Origin: JALHOQ01 sp038144835
GTDB lineage: Bacteria; Bdellovibrionota; Bdellovibrionia; Bdellovibrionales; UBA1609
Direction of reading: 5' to 3'
NCBI GenBank assembly: GCA_038144835.1
Contig: JAYQON010000035.1
Span: 1-26,950 of the forward strand
Length of the DNA stretch: 26,950 bases
Under the pieces are notes generated by a model. That model searched no databases. It saw nothing but the letters and a program-made list of their open reading frames with translations, and was not told the DNA's origin. Within the stretch, counting starts at the first letter, position 1. Each line of letters opens with the position of its first letter. Of this stretch, positions 16,428 to 23,820 are shown one piece after another. Both the position numbers and the translations under genes were made by a program.

Positions 16428-17191
16428 GACCTATATGGGTCCTGGCTGTTAACACCTACAAAGAAGTCATTCGAGATCGTATTCTTTATGCTCTTTTGCT
16501 CTTTGCAATTTTACTGATTGGTTTGAGCCTCGCGCTTGGACAGCTGAGCTTTGCCGAACAAGCTAGAATTTCTGCAAATTTTGGTCTGTCGGCGATACAT
16601 CTTTCTGCTGTGGTTTTGGCTATTTTTGTAGGAAGTAATCTAGTTTCCAAAGAAATCGAAAAAAAAACCATTCTCACGATTCTCGTGCGTCCCATTAGCC
16701 GCCTTCAATTTATATTGGGCAAGGCTCTGGGTTTGGGGTTATTGATTCTAACGATGATTCTTGGTTTGGCAGTGGTTTTGACTTTGATTTTTTTAGGTCT
16801 GGGACTTTCGGTTAATGTCCGTTTGGGGCTTGTACTTCTGGGCTTATTGGCAGAAGCCATGGTTCTCTTGGGATTTACCTTGGTCTTTTCTATGTTTACC
16901 AAACCATTACTGGTCGTATGTTTTTCAGTGGGTCTTTTTTTAATCGGCCATTGGCAGTCAAGCCTTTCCTTTTTCGCTCAAAAAAGCCAAGGCGGTATTT
17001 TGGTACCGGTCTCTTGGTTAGTCAGTACCTTCTTGCCAAACCTTGAACGTCTCAACTGGAAGTCTCTCGTTATTTATGATGTACCTTTGGATGGCTATGC
17101 AAAAATGCTCTCTTTGACGTACGCATTTTCTTGGTTTGCTGTTTGTGTGGTGCTCGCAACATTACTTTTTAAGAGGAAAGATGTGGGTTGA
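16424..17191 (+). CDS. ABC-2 type transporter permease (PilI-like, pilus-linked)
   Basis: 255 aa with about six membrane helices, for example ILYALLLFAILLIGLSLALG (about 21-40) and ALGLGLLILTMILGLAVVL (about 103-121). It begins MRPIWVLAVNTYKEVIRDRI, the usual cytoplasmic start of ABC-2/NosY-like permeases, followed by SNLVSKEIEKKTILTILVRP, the coupling segment that meets the ATPase. It overlaps the ATPase gene by 4 bp and pilD by 11 bp. By synteny it corresponds to PilI of Myxococcus. Substrate and direction of transport are not shown by the sequence. Confidence 0.85.
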   Translation: MRPIWVLAVNTYKEVIRDRILYALLLFAILLIGLSLALGQLSFAEQARISANFGLSAIHLSAVVLAIFVGSNLVSKEIEKKTILTILVRPISRLQFILGKALGLGLLILTMILGLAVVLTLIFLGLGLSVNVRLGLVLLGLLAEAMVLLGFTLVFSMFTKPLLVVCFSVGLFLIGHWQSSLSFFAQKSQGGILVPVSWLVSTFLPNLERLNWKSLVIYDVPLDGYAKMLSLTYAFSWFAVCVVLATLLFKRKDVG

Positions 17192-17969
17192 AGCTACTTT
17201 AGCATTTGTGTTTGGTTTGCTGTGGGGCAGCTTCTCCAATGTGGTTATTTTACGTTTGCCGCGAGGAGAAAGTGTTGTTTGGCCAGGCAGCCGGTGTCCA
17301 TATTGCTCACGGCCAATTGCCTGGTACGATAACGTGCCTGTTCTATCGTGGTTGGTATTGCGTGGGCGTTGTCGTTCATGCTCCGCACCTATTTCTGGGC
17401 GGTATCCTTTGGTGGAGATAATCACAGCTTGTGTTTTCGCAGCGATCGTCTGGAACTTCGGATACAGTTTTTTGACCGTAGAGTACCTGCTTATGGCGTG
17501 GGGCCTAATTGTTGTGTCTTTTATAGATTTTGATCACATGATTTTGCCCGACGTATTCACCTTATCGGGAATTCTCATAGGGTTGGCTGGGGCGGCACTC
17601 AATCCTGAGCGTGAATTCCTTCCTGCTCTAGCTGGCGTTTTTCTCGGTGGTGGGTTTTTATGGCTTATCGCTTATCTCTACTTGATTTTGCGTAAAGAGG
17701 AGGGGATGGGCGGAGGTGATATCAAACTTTTGGCTTGGATCGGTGCCGTACTGGGTTGGCAAGCGGTTCCCTTTGTTGTTCTTGCCTCTAGCATTATTGG
17801 GAGTGTTATAGGCTTAAGTCTGGCTTTTCGATCACAAGCTGGTCTTAAGTCAGTCATACCATTCGGTCCTTATATTGCCTTAGCTGCTTTGATCTACATA
17901 TTGGGCGGATCTGATATCGGTCTTTGGTACATAGGTCTGTTTCTACCAGACTCGACCTCGGTCAATTGA
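17181..17969 (+). CDS. pilD: Type IV prepilin peptidase / N-methyltransferase
   Basis: 262 aa from ATG 17181, which has GAGGAAAG just upstream; an ATG 15 codons earlier would lie deeper in the permease gene and is less likely. It has the N-terminal cytoplasmic domain with two zinc-type Cys pairs (Cys39, Cys42, Cys64, Cys67: CPYC...CRSC). The aspartyl protease part follows, with FIDFDHMILPD (114-124) and GMGGGD (175-180, Asp180). About seven to eight membrane helices are expected. It cleaves the type III leader of prepilins at the inner membrane and methylates the new N-terminus. No pilin gene is in this window. Its TGA lies inside the -35 box of the pilM promoter. Confidence 0.95.
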   Translation: MWVEATLAFVFGLLWGSFSNVVILRLPRGESVVWPGSRCPYCSRPIAWYDNVPVLSWLVLRGRCRSCSAPISGRYPLVEIITACVFAAIVWNFGYSFLTVEYLLMAWGLIVVSFIDFDHMILPDVFTLSGILIGLAGAALNPEREFLPALAGVFLGGGFLWLIAYLYLILRKEEGMGGGDIKLLAWIGAVLGWQAVPFVVLASSIIGSVIGLSLAFRSQAGLKSVIPFGPYIALAALIYILGGSDIGLWYIGLFLPDSTSVN

Positions 17970-17994
17970 CAAGGTTTTGACGGTCCTATTTAAT
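17966..17994 (+). promoter_or_regulatory. Strong putative sigma70-type promoter of pilMNOPQ
   Basis: TTGACA (17966-17971, 6/6), a 17-bp spacer and TTTAAT (17989-17994, 5/6). The -35 box overlaps the pilD stop TGA (17967-17969). Start expected near 18001, giving about 36 nt of leader before ATG 18037. A near-perfect inverted repeat, TCCTATT (17984-17990) and AATAGGG (17998-18004), flanks the -10 box and start, and may be an operator. Confidence 0.6.
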
Positions 17995-18036
17995 TTTAAT
18001 AGGGACAAAGTCTTACTGCGCCGAGGCAAAAATATC

Positions 18037-19092
18037 ATGTTTTTCAAGTCCAAAAAACTTATAGGACTCGACATTGGGACAGCCAACATTAAGGTTGCGG
18101 AGCTAGATATTTCGCGTCGAAGCGCGACTTTGATGTCTTTCACGGTCTTGCCAACGCCTCCACGAGCGATCACGGGAGGCGAAGTCACCGACCCAGCAGC
18201 CATTTCAGAAGTTCTCAAGACTGTTGTGGAGAGTGGAAAAATCAAGAGAAAGGCGACTGCCGTTGGGTTATGGGGATCATCATTGATCACCAAAAGAATT
18301 GCAATTTCGCACATGGATGAAAAACTCGTTGCCGGCCAAATCCGTTGGGAGGCAGAGCAATATATCCCGTTTAACATTAACGAAGTGAATATTGATTTTA
18401 AAATCCTCAAGCAGTTCAATTCCAGCCCTGAGGTTATGGACATTTTATTGGTTGCCGCACGCCAAGATGTAGCCTTGTTGTATCAAGATATAGTTCAAAG
18501 CGCGGGCTTGCAATGTTCGGTGATTGACGTTTCGGGTTTTGCCTTAGCTAATACTTTTCTGCACAATTGGGGACCTCAAAAAGGCCAGACAATTGCCCTT
18601 ATGAATGTCGGCGCAAGTGTGACCAACTTTGTGGTTCTTGAAAATGGAGAACTGATTTTTTGTCGCGACATACCGGTCGGAGGTCTGACTTACACGAGTG
18701 AGATTCACAAATCCATGGGTATCAGTTTGGAAGAAGCCGAAGCCATGAAGATTTCCGCATGTACAGGACAGGCTGCGCCCGAAGAGGTATCCAAGATCAT
18801 TCAAAGCACCCATGAACTTGTTGCTGAAGAGGTTCAAAGCAGTATTGATTTCTTTGTGAACACCACTCCTGGTTTGCCTCTACAACAGTGTTTAGTGACC
18901 GGCGGGGCCTCTCGTACGGTTGGTCTCATAAATTCTCTGGCCCAACATACTAAGCTAAATTTTGAGGCGTTCGATCCATTCAGAGGTATTAAGGTGCATG
19001 AGAGTTCCCTATCGCCTCAATACGTGGCTGAAATTCGCGATTTTGCTGCTATTTCAGTGGGATTGGGCTTAAGAGCGGTGGGCGACGCATGA
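18037..19092 (+). CDS. pilM: Type IV pilus assembly protein PilM
   Basis: 351 aa from ATG 18037 (P. aeruginosa: 354). A TTG 20 codons upstream is rejected because it lies within the predicted promoter. This is an actin-like, FtsA-related cytoplasmic protein. Phosphate-binding motif LIGLDIGTANIKVAEL is at 8-23, the IRWEAEQYIPF motif near 105, MNVGASVTNFVV near 190, and CLVTGGASRTVGL near 285. It binds the cytoplasmic N-terminus of PilN; the PilN start here, MIKVNLLRNK, carries the usual INLLP-type motif in the form VNLLR. Overlaps pilN by 4 bp. Confidence 0.95.
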   Translation: MFFKSKKLIGLDIGTANIKVAELDISRRSATLMSFTVLPTPPRAITGGEVTDPAAISEVLKTVVESGKIKRKATAVGLWGSSLITKRIAISHMDEKLVAGQIRWEAEQYIPFNINEVNIDFKILKQFNSSPEVMDILLVAARQDVALLYQDIVQSAGLQCSVIDVSGFALANTFLHNWGPQKGQTIALMNVGASVTNFVVLENGELIFCRDIPVGGLTYTSEIHKSMGISLEEAEAMKISACTGQAAPEEVSKIIQSTHELVAEEVQSSIDFFVNTTPGLPLQQCLVTGGASRTVGLINSLAQHTKLNFEAFDPFRGIKVHESSLSPQYVAEIRDFAAISVGLGLRAVGDA

Positions 19093-19706
19093 TTAAAGTC
19101 AATCTTCTTAGGAATAAAGTCGGAGACACCCAGGCCAGCGAAACTTTTATGGCCGAGAGTTCGGGTGAAGACACAAAAAATGCCATTGTCCGTTTGCTGG
19201 TATTGGCGGCCTCGGTGCTGATGCTCATTATCTACGAAAATCAATCCATCGATGCTTTAAACCAAGAAGTTGTGAGCCTTCAGAACCAACTTTCAGAGTT
19301 GCAACAGGCAGCTCAAGTTAAAGCACAAGAAGTCGAGGGCATAAAGGATGTTGAAGCCGAGGCTCAGAGTTTCACCGACAAGCTTAAGATCCTGAAGTTA
19401 CTTTCCAATCTGCGCTTACGCGAAGTTAAAACCCTTGATTTCATGCAGAGTGCGATTCTGGAGAGAGTTTGGCTGAAAGAAATTTCATTCACTTCAAGTA
19501 AAGAAAAATTACAAGAAGGCCAACTCGTTTTTCGTGGAGGTGCGCTCACCACTGAGGACCTCTCTGAGTTCGTGAAACGGCTAGAAGATAGTGCCTACCT
19601 TAACGAAGTCATTGTGGTAAAAAATCAGGAAGTAGGAATTCCTGGACGACAGGTAGGAACCATGCGTGACTTTGAATTCACCGCCGAAGTCGAGGTCAGA
19701 CCATGA
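19089..19706 (+). CDS. pilN: Type IV pilus inner-membrane protein PilN
   Basis: 205 aa. A short cytoplasmic N-terminus with VNLLR (4-8) contacts PilM; one membrane helix follows (about 35-52, AIVRLLVLAASVLMLIIY), then a coiled coil (ALNQEVVSLQNQLSELQQA) and a ferredoxin-like periplasmic domain (VWLKEISF, LVFRGGALTTEDLSEFVKRL). It pairs with PilO to hold the inner-membrane alignment complex. The N-terminus before the helix is somewhat longer than usual (about 34 aa). ATGA overlaps with pilM and pilO on both sides. Confidence 0.93.
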   Translation: MIKVNLLRNKVGDTQASETFMAESSGEDTKNAIVRLLVLAASVLMLIIYENQSIDALNQEVVSLQNQLSELQQAAQVKAQEVEGIKDVEAEAQSFTDKLKILKLLSNLRLREVKTLDFMQSAILERVWLKEISFTSSKEKLQEGQLVFRGGALTTEDLSEFVKRLEDSAYLNEVIVVKNQEVGIPGRQVGTMRDFEFTAEVEVRP

Positions 19707-20305
19707 ATTTCGTCGAGGTGGTCAACCGATTGACAATGGGTCGAGCGCTACTCCTTGGGGTCGCGATTGCGGCATTCTATTATTTTTTATTTTTTGATGC
19801 TGGTTTAAATCAAAAAAATCAAATTGCCTCATTCAAAGACCAAATTCAGCAAACGCAAAAACAAATTCAAAACGATCAAGAAAAACTTGATCGGGCTGCC
19901 GTTTATAAAAGTGTCGCAGCTGAGCGGGGTGGAATGATCATGCGGCTCCTCAGCATGATCCCAGAAAATTTTAAAGTGTCTGATCTTATGCGTATTGTTT
20001 CCAATGAAGCCAAAGTGGCGGGTTCCTCCCTCGCATCAATAATGCCTAAGACTCAAGAAATTTCTCCATCAGCAAGTGAGTTTGAGGAGCTCACAGTGTC
20101 TGTTGAGATGAATGGAAGTTTTATGCAGCACATGGTGTTTTTGTCTAATTTGACCAAAGTGAATCAAATCCTTGTTTTACGAAATTTTAATCTGAGCCAT
20201 TTGCGCGACGCTCGCGGCGAAGATCCGGCCATGGTTAAATTCGTGGCCGACATCGTTGCATTTCGGTACCGCGGATCAACAAAACCAGATGGTGCGAATC
20301 AATGA
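19703..20305 (+). CDS. pilO: Type IV pilus inner-membrane protein PilO
   Basis: 200 aa. One membrane helix (about 14-32, RALLLGVAIAAFYYFLFFDA), a coiled coil rich in Gln, Lys and Asn (IASFKDQIQQTQKQIQNDQE), and a periplasmic domain with LLSMIPENFKVSDLMRIVSNEA and the closing pattern VNQILVLRNFNLSHL. It partners PilN and carries PilP. The start overlaps pilN and the stop overlaps pilP (ATGA each). Confidence 0.93.
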   Translation: MNFVEVVNRLTMGRALLLGVAIAAFYYFLFFDAGLNQKNQIASFKDQIQQTQKQIQNDQEKLDRAAVYKSVAAERGGMIMRLLSMIPENFKVSDLMRIVSNEAKVAGSSLASIMPKTQEISPSASEFEELTVSVEMNGSFMQHMVFLSNLTKVNQILVLRNFNLSHLRDARGEDPAMVKFVADIVAFRYRGSTKPDGANQ

Positions 20306-20901
20306 GGCGGCAGGATTTAATTCAAATTGTGGCTTTCGTCGGGGTTTCGGTTTTCACTGTCGGATGTGCATTTTTGCTTTCGTTAAGTTGGATGTCTCGA
20401 TCCATTGCCCAGGAGAATGAATCGGCTGCACCTGCTGCGAATATTCCTCAAGCTGGAGCAGAGTCGAGCACAGGCTCTGTGCAACCCATAGAGTCTGCCC
20501 CAACTTTAACGGAAGAAGCAGCTCACTCTAGCGTTTCCACTGTCCAGGAGTTTCTCGAACCCTTTATTTACGACCTTGTTAACCGAAGAGACCCTTTTCA
20601 ACCGTATGCCGAAGTTATCCCGACTGAGGGTGGCGATTCGGCGCCTCGCACTCTTTCGCCAGCGCAGAGATTTGATCTCGAGCAATTACGCTTGGTGGGA
20701 ATTATGTGGGACGTGAAGGAACCTAAGGCGATGTTTATGGACCCAGACCAGGAGGTTTTGGTCTTAGGTCGTGATGAAAGTATTGGGAGTCGAAATGGCT
20801 ACATTGCTGCGATTCGTGAGGGTGAAGTGGTCGTGGTCGAGGCTATTCCCAAACGTGACGGTACGATTTATCGCACAAGAGTGCTTCGCATCGAGCGCTG
20901 A
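20302..20901 (+). CDS. pilP: Type IV pilus protein PilP
   Basis: 199 aa. An N-terminal hydrophobic stretch (about 8-30) is followed by a Ser/Ala/Glu-rich linker and a C-terminal PilP domain with FIYDLVNRRDPFQPY (about 91-105), LRLVGIMWDVKEPKAMFMDP, and GRNESIG-like GRDESIGSRNGYIAAI. PilP links PilNO to the PilQ secretin. In well-studied systems PilP is a lipoprotein. Here the only Cys is in FTVGC, with Thr at -3, which is a poor lipobox, and the hydrophobic segment continues past it. A membrane-helix anchor is therefore as likely. A 43-bp gap separates it from pilQ. Confidence 0.92.
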   Translation: MRRQDLIQIVAFVGVSVFTVGCAFLLSLSWMSRSIAQENESAAPAANIPQAGAESSTGSVQPIESAPTLTEEAAHSSVSTVQEFLEPFIYDLVNRRDPFQPYAEVIPTEGGDSAPRTLSPAQRFDLEQLRLVGIMWDVKEPKAMFMDPDQEVLVLGRDESIGSRNGYIAAIREGEVVVVEAIPKRDGTIYRTRVLRIER

Positions 20902-20944
20902 TTCTGATTTAATATAGACAGGATTTCTATACGAGGTGTCACGG

Positions 20945-23047
20945 ATGATACGCGTCTTAGTCTGCATCTTTCTGATGTTGAACTTTTCAATGGCTCTAAC
21001 TTCCTGCTCTTCGCCAGGCACTTTTGATAATTTTGACGAGGGGCCGATCAGCGATGAAGATTCTGCGGGCCTCGATGATGAAGGTGGCGAAGCTACAGAA
21101 GATGAGGACGGAGATACAGAAAACGATCTTGAGGCTGAGCTAGATAAAGAGGACGCCGAGGAAACGGTAGCCAGTGAAGACACTGTTGAAGGAAAAAGCG
21201 CTCCAGAAGAGGAGTTAGAAGAAGAAATCGTCGCAGAAAATAAACCTGTCCCACCCTCGAATGACGATTCGGTTGAGGAGCCCATCGAGGAACTTATTGA
21301 GCAAAAAAAATCCCCAATTTCCCAGACTGAGTCGACCGGTAAGCATCAAATCACAGACATACGTTATGTAGCCAATTCAAGTGGAGGAACAGTTGTTATT
21401 GAGGCTTCCTCTCCAATCACCTATCAGACACGCATGAATTCAGCCACCAATCAATTTGTCATTGAGCTGGCGGGAGTTGTTTTACCGGCCCAATTGCAAC
21501 GTCCCTACAGGATGTCTGACTTCGGAACGCGCATTGCTGGGATTAACGCCTACCAATCAAAGGGTTCGGATACAGCGCGAATCGTTGTGCAGTTGGGGGC
21601 GACCTCGGTCGGAGAGCCTATGGTCCAACAAGAGGGAAATTCTCTAGTTGTAATTCCACCTACACCTGCGCCTGTGGCTCAAGCTCCCTCCGCTTCTACT
21701 GAGGTTGCGAGTGCAAGCCGCACTCCCGTTCGAGAGACGGCATTGGCCGCTCGCACTCTCGATGAATTTTTGACTGGTAATCAGAAATTTTATGGTCGCC
21801 CCATTTCATTGCAGGTCAAAGATGCCGATGTTCGTGATGTGGTCAATTTTTTAGCTGAGGAGAGCGGTGCTAACATCGTGATTTCTGATGATGTTGGCGG
21901 CAAGATATCTCTCAAACTTCGCCGAGTTCCTTGGGACCAGGCGCTCGTCACTGTTATGCGTAGCAAAGCTTTGGGTTATGTACGGCAAGGAAACGTATTG
22001 CGCATAAGTACTCTCAAGGCTCTCAAGGAAGAAACAGAAGCAGCCAACAAGATTATGGAAGCCCAGAAAGCCATTGTCCCGTCGTTGGTTCAGGTGATGG
22101 CTGTGAGTTATGCTAATCTCGAAGAACTGGTTAAAAATCTGCAACCGTTTCTTTCAAAAGAAGGTAAGGTGATCGCGGATAATCGCACCAATACCATCGT
22201 AGTGACAGACAAAGAAGATGCGGTGAATCGAATAGCCAAGTTAGTTAAAACTCTGGATGTAGCGCCATCTCAGGTTTCCATTGAAAGTAAAATTGTCGAG
22301 GCTCAGGAAGACTTTGATCGTTTTATTGGGGTGAATTGGTCGCAAATGGGAGTGCCTCAAACGATCAGCTCAAGCGGTGGATTCGAAGGAGCGCCAATCG
22401 ATTTGACTCTACGTACGACATCATCAAGCCTGAGCGCAGACTTCTCACGGGCTCAGCCTTTCAATATGAGCTTGGGCTTAGGGGTCTTAGACTTTTTTGG
22501 TGACCTCTCAGCAGCTTTAACTCTGGCCGAGCGAGATTCTCTTGCTAAGGTGATATCGGCGCCCAGAATCTCTACGATGAATCGTGAAAAAGCTACGATT
22601 CGGCAAGAAGGGGAGAACGTGACGGTGATTTCGAGCCGTAATGAGCAGACCTCCACGGTAACCAAGCAAAGCACCCGCAATCCGTTTAAATTGGAACTGT
22701 CTGTGACCCCTCAGATCACAGCTGATGGAAGCGTGATCATGGATATGGAAGTTACGCGAGAGTTCCTAGGGGCTGTGGTCGACAATGAGCTTCAGGCGCG
22801 CCCGATCAATAAGCGCTTTGCCAAAACGAAGGTTTTGGTTCGCAACGGTCAAACGGCCGTGATCGGTGGTATTTTTACGAGCGATGAGCTCGATAATAAT
22901 ACGGGTATCCCGGTTCTGCGAAACATTCCCATTCTCGGCTGGTTATTCAAAAGTCGATCGTTTCAACGCTCCAAGAATGAACTACTCGTCTTTATGACTC
23001 CAAGAATCTTGGGCGTGGATCAGGGAACAAAAACGGCAGCGAACTAA
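20945..23047 (+). CDS. pilQ: Type IV pilus secretin PilQ
   Basis: 700 aa from ATG 20945, which has ACGAGG at 20931-20936; a GTG three codons earlier overlaps that site and is less likely. The N-terminus is a lipoprotein-type signal ending LTSC (Cys21). A very acidic linker (about 22-120; about 40 Asp/Glu) comes next, then one AMIN domain (about 135-240, peptidoglycan binding in the family), an STN/N0-like domain (about 285-360, ISLQVKDADVRDVVNFLAEE), a secretin N domain (about 380-450), and the secretin channel (about 455-690) ending IPILGWLFKSRSFQRSKNELLVFMTPRIL. It forms the outer-membrane pore for the pilus. Last gene of the cluster; the next gene is convergent. Confidence 0.96.
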   Translation: MIRVLVCIFLMLNFSMALTSCSSPGTFDNFDEGPISDEDSAGLDDEGGEATEDEDGDTENDLEAELDKEDAEETVASEDTVEGKSAPEEELEEEIVAENKPVPPSNDDSVEEPIEELIEQKKSPISQTESTGKHQITDIRYVANSSGGTVVIEASSPITYQTRMNSATNQFVIELAGVVLPAQLQRPYRMSDFGTRIAGINAYQSKGSDTARIVVQLGATSVGEPMVQQEGNSLVVIPPTPAPVAQAPSASTEVASASRTPVRETALAARTLDEFLTGNQKFYGRPISLQVKDADVRDVVNFLAEESGANIVISDDVGGKISLKLRRVPWDQALVTVMRSKALGYVRQGNVLRISTLKALKEETEAANKIMEAQKAIVPSLVQVMAVSYANLEELVKNLQPFLSKEGKVIADNRTNTIVVTDKEDAVNRIAKLVKTLDVAPSQVSIESKIVEAQEDFDRFIGVNWSQMGVPQTISSSGGFEGAPIDLTLRTTSSSLSADFSRAQPFNMSLGLGVLDFFGDLSAALTLAERDSLAKVISAPRISTMNREKATIRQEGENVTVISSRNEQTSTVTKQSTRNPFKLELSVTPQITADGSVIMDMEVTREFLGAVVDNELQARPINKRFAKTKVLVRNGQTAVIGGIFTSDELDNNTGIPVLRNIPILGWLFKSRSFQRSKNELLVFMTPRILGVDQGTKTAAN

Positions 23048-23105
23048 GTCTAATTAAAGTTTAAGGCTAGCAAAGGCGGATAGCTATCAAGGCCAAACGA
23101 AAGGT

Positions 23106-23720
23106 TTATTGGGTGTGAAAGACTTTGAACCCAGTAAACCGATCCAATACCACTTCTCGCGTAATCGTATTGCCGCTGCCGTCAACGCTAGACTGAGTTT
23201 GACTAAACCAGCCTTGTGGTGTTGCCTTAATCCTATAACGAAATGACTTAATATCTTTGTTACGAGGAAGTCCCCCGGCCACAAAATTAAAGGGAAAGTT
23301 GGTGGGGCAGCCGGCATCACCCACGTTTGTGGCAAATAATTCCTTAGTTTCACCAGGTCCGATGAGCCCCAAGTCACTGTAAGTGCATGTTCGGGTATCG
23401 GTCGAGTAAACGGAGTTGAGGTCTGAACCGACAAGGCCCAATTCGCCTGTCAAGACCTGACCGAAGTTATCGGAGATTGAAATTTCTAAGACCAGCGCGA
23501 TAATCCGCAGGTTGACATCCGAACTATTGGTCATTGTCACTTTGAATAAAAACCAAGGGGCCTTATGAAGAGCTGTATCAGCCGTAATTACAATCGGTGA
23601 TTTGGGGTTAATTTCCATGGAGACACTGGCAGACCTTCCGGTTTTGCCCCCGCACGAATTGACTAAAAGAGATGTCATTATGACAAAGGCCAAACCTAAT
23701 TTTGTCATTGGGCTGGGCAT
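23106..23720 (-). CDS. Unknown lipoprotein
   Basis: 204 aa on the minus strand. ATG 23720 has AGGAG six bases upstream. The signal peptide (KLGLAFVIMTSLL) ends in a lipobox-like LVNSC, so Cys23 is the likely acylated residue. The mature part looks like a beta-rich domain: MEINPKSPIVITADTA, FKVTMTNSSDVNLRIIALVLEI, and later FRYRIKATPQGWF. The TNSSDVNLRI stretch, followed by a statement-like IGPGETKELF, resembles an Ig-like or FxLYD-type extracellular fold; that is a pattern impression only. Two Cys residues in the C-terminal half (TCTYSDLG, DAGCPTN) could pair. I do not recognise the family. It is convergent with pilQ and divergent from rarA. Confidence 0.75.
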   Translation of the reverse strand: MPSPMTKLGLAFVIMTSLLVNSCGGKTGRSASVSMEINPKSPIVITADTALHKAPWFLFKVTMTNSSDVNLRIIALVLEISISDNFGQVLTGELGLVGSDLNSVYSTDTRTCTYSDLGLIGPGETKELFATNVGDAGCPTNFPFNFVAGGLPRNKDIKSFRYRIKATPQGWFSQTQSSVDGSGNTITREVVLDRFTGFKVFHTQ

Positions 23721-23816
23721 TCCAGGCTCCTATATTTTGATAAAACCATTCTCGGCTCATTATCGCCGTGAATTGAGACTCTTGCCATGCCCTTGGCTTA
23801 TAGTTAGACCTAGGGC
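23721..23816. promoter_or_regulatory. Divergent promoter region of the lipoprotein gene and rarA
   Basis: A 96-bp gap that must hold promoters both ways. Minus strand: GATAAT (complement of 23759-23764) is a good -10 with a weak -35. Plus strand: TATAGT (23799-23804) is a good -10, with TTGAGA at 23773-23778 but a 20-bp spacer. A 9-bp inverted repeat overlaps the rarA start (separate entry). Confidence 0.3.
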
Positions 23817-23820
23817 ATGG
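23785..23820 (+). repeat. Perfect 9-bp inverted repeat covering the rarA start codon
   Basis: CCATGCCCT (23785-23793) and AGGGCATGG (23812-23820) are exact inverted copies separated by 18 bp. The right arm contains the rarA ATG (23817-23819). In DNA it could be an operator around the -10 box at 23799-23804; in RNA it could hide the start codon, if transcription begins upstream of the left arm. Confidence 0.5.

Noticed and set aside
17136..17180. Upstream ATG for pilD
   Set aside because: It would lie deeper in the permease gene. ATG 17181 has a good ribosome binding site and gives the normal N-terminus.
17977..18036. TTG start for pilM, 20 codons upstream
   Set aside because: It lies within the proposed promoter spacer and would be untranscribed; ATG 18037 has a GAGG nearby and matches usual PilM length.
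20764..21285. Minus-strand Ser-rich ORF of 173 codons
   Set aside because: It is the antisense of the acidic GAN-rich linker of pilQ, which reads as serine runs; not a real gene.
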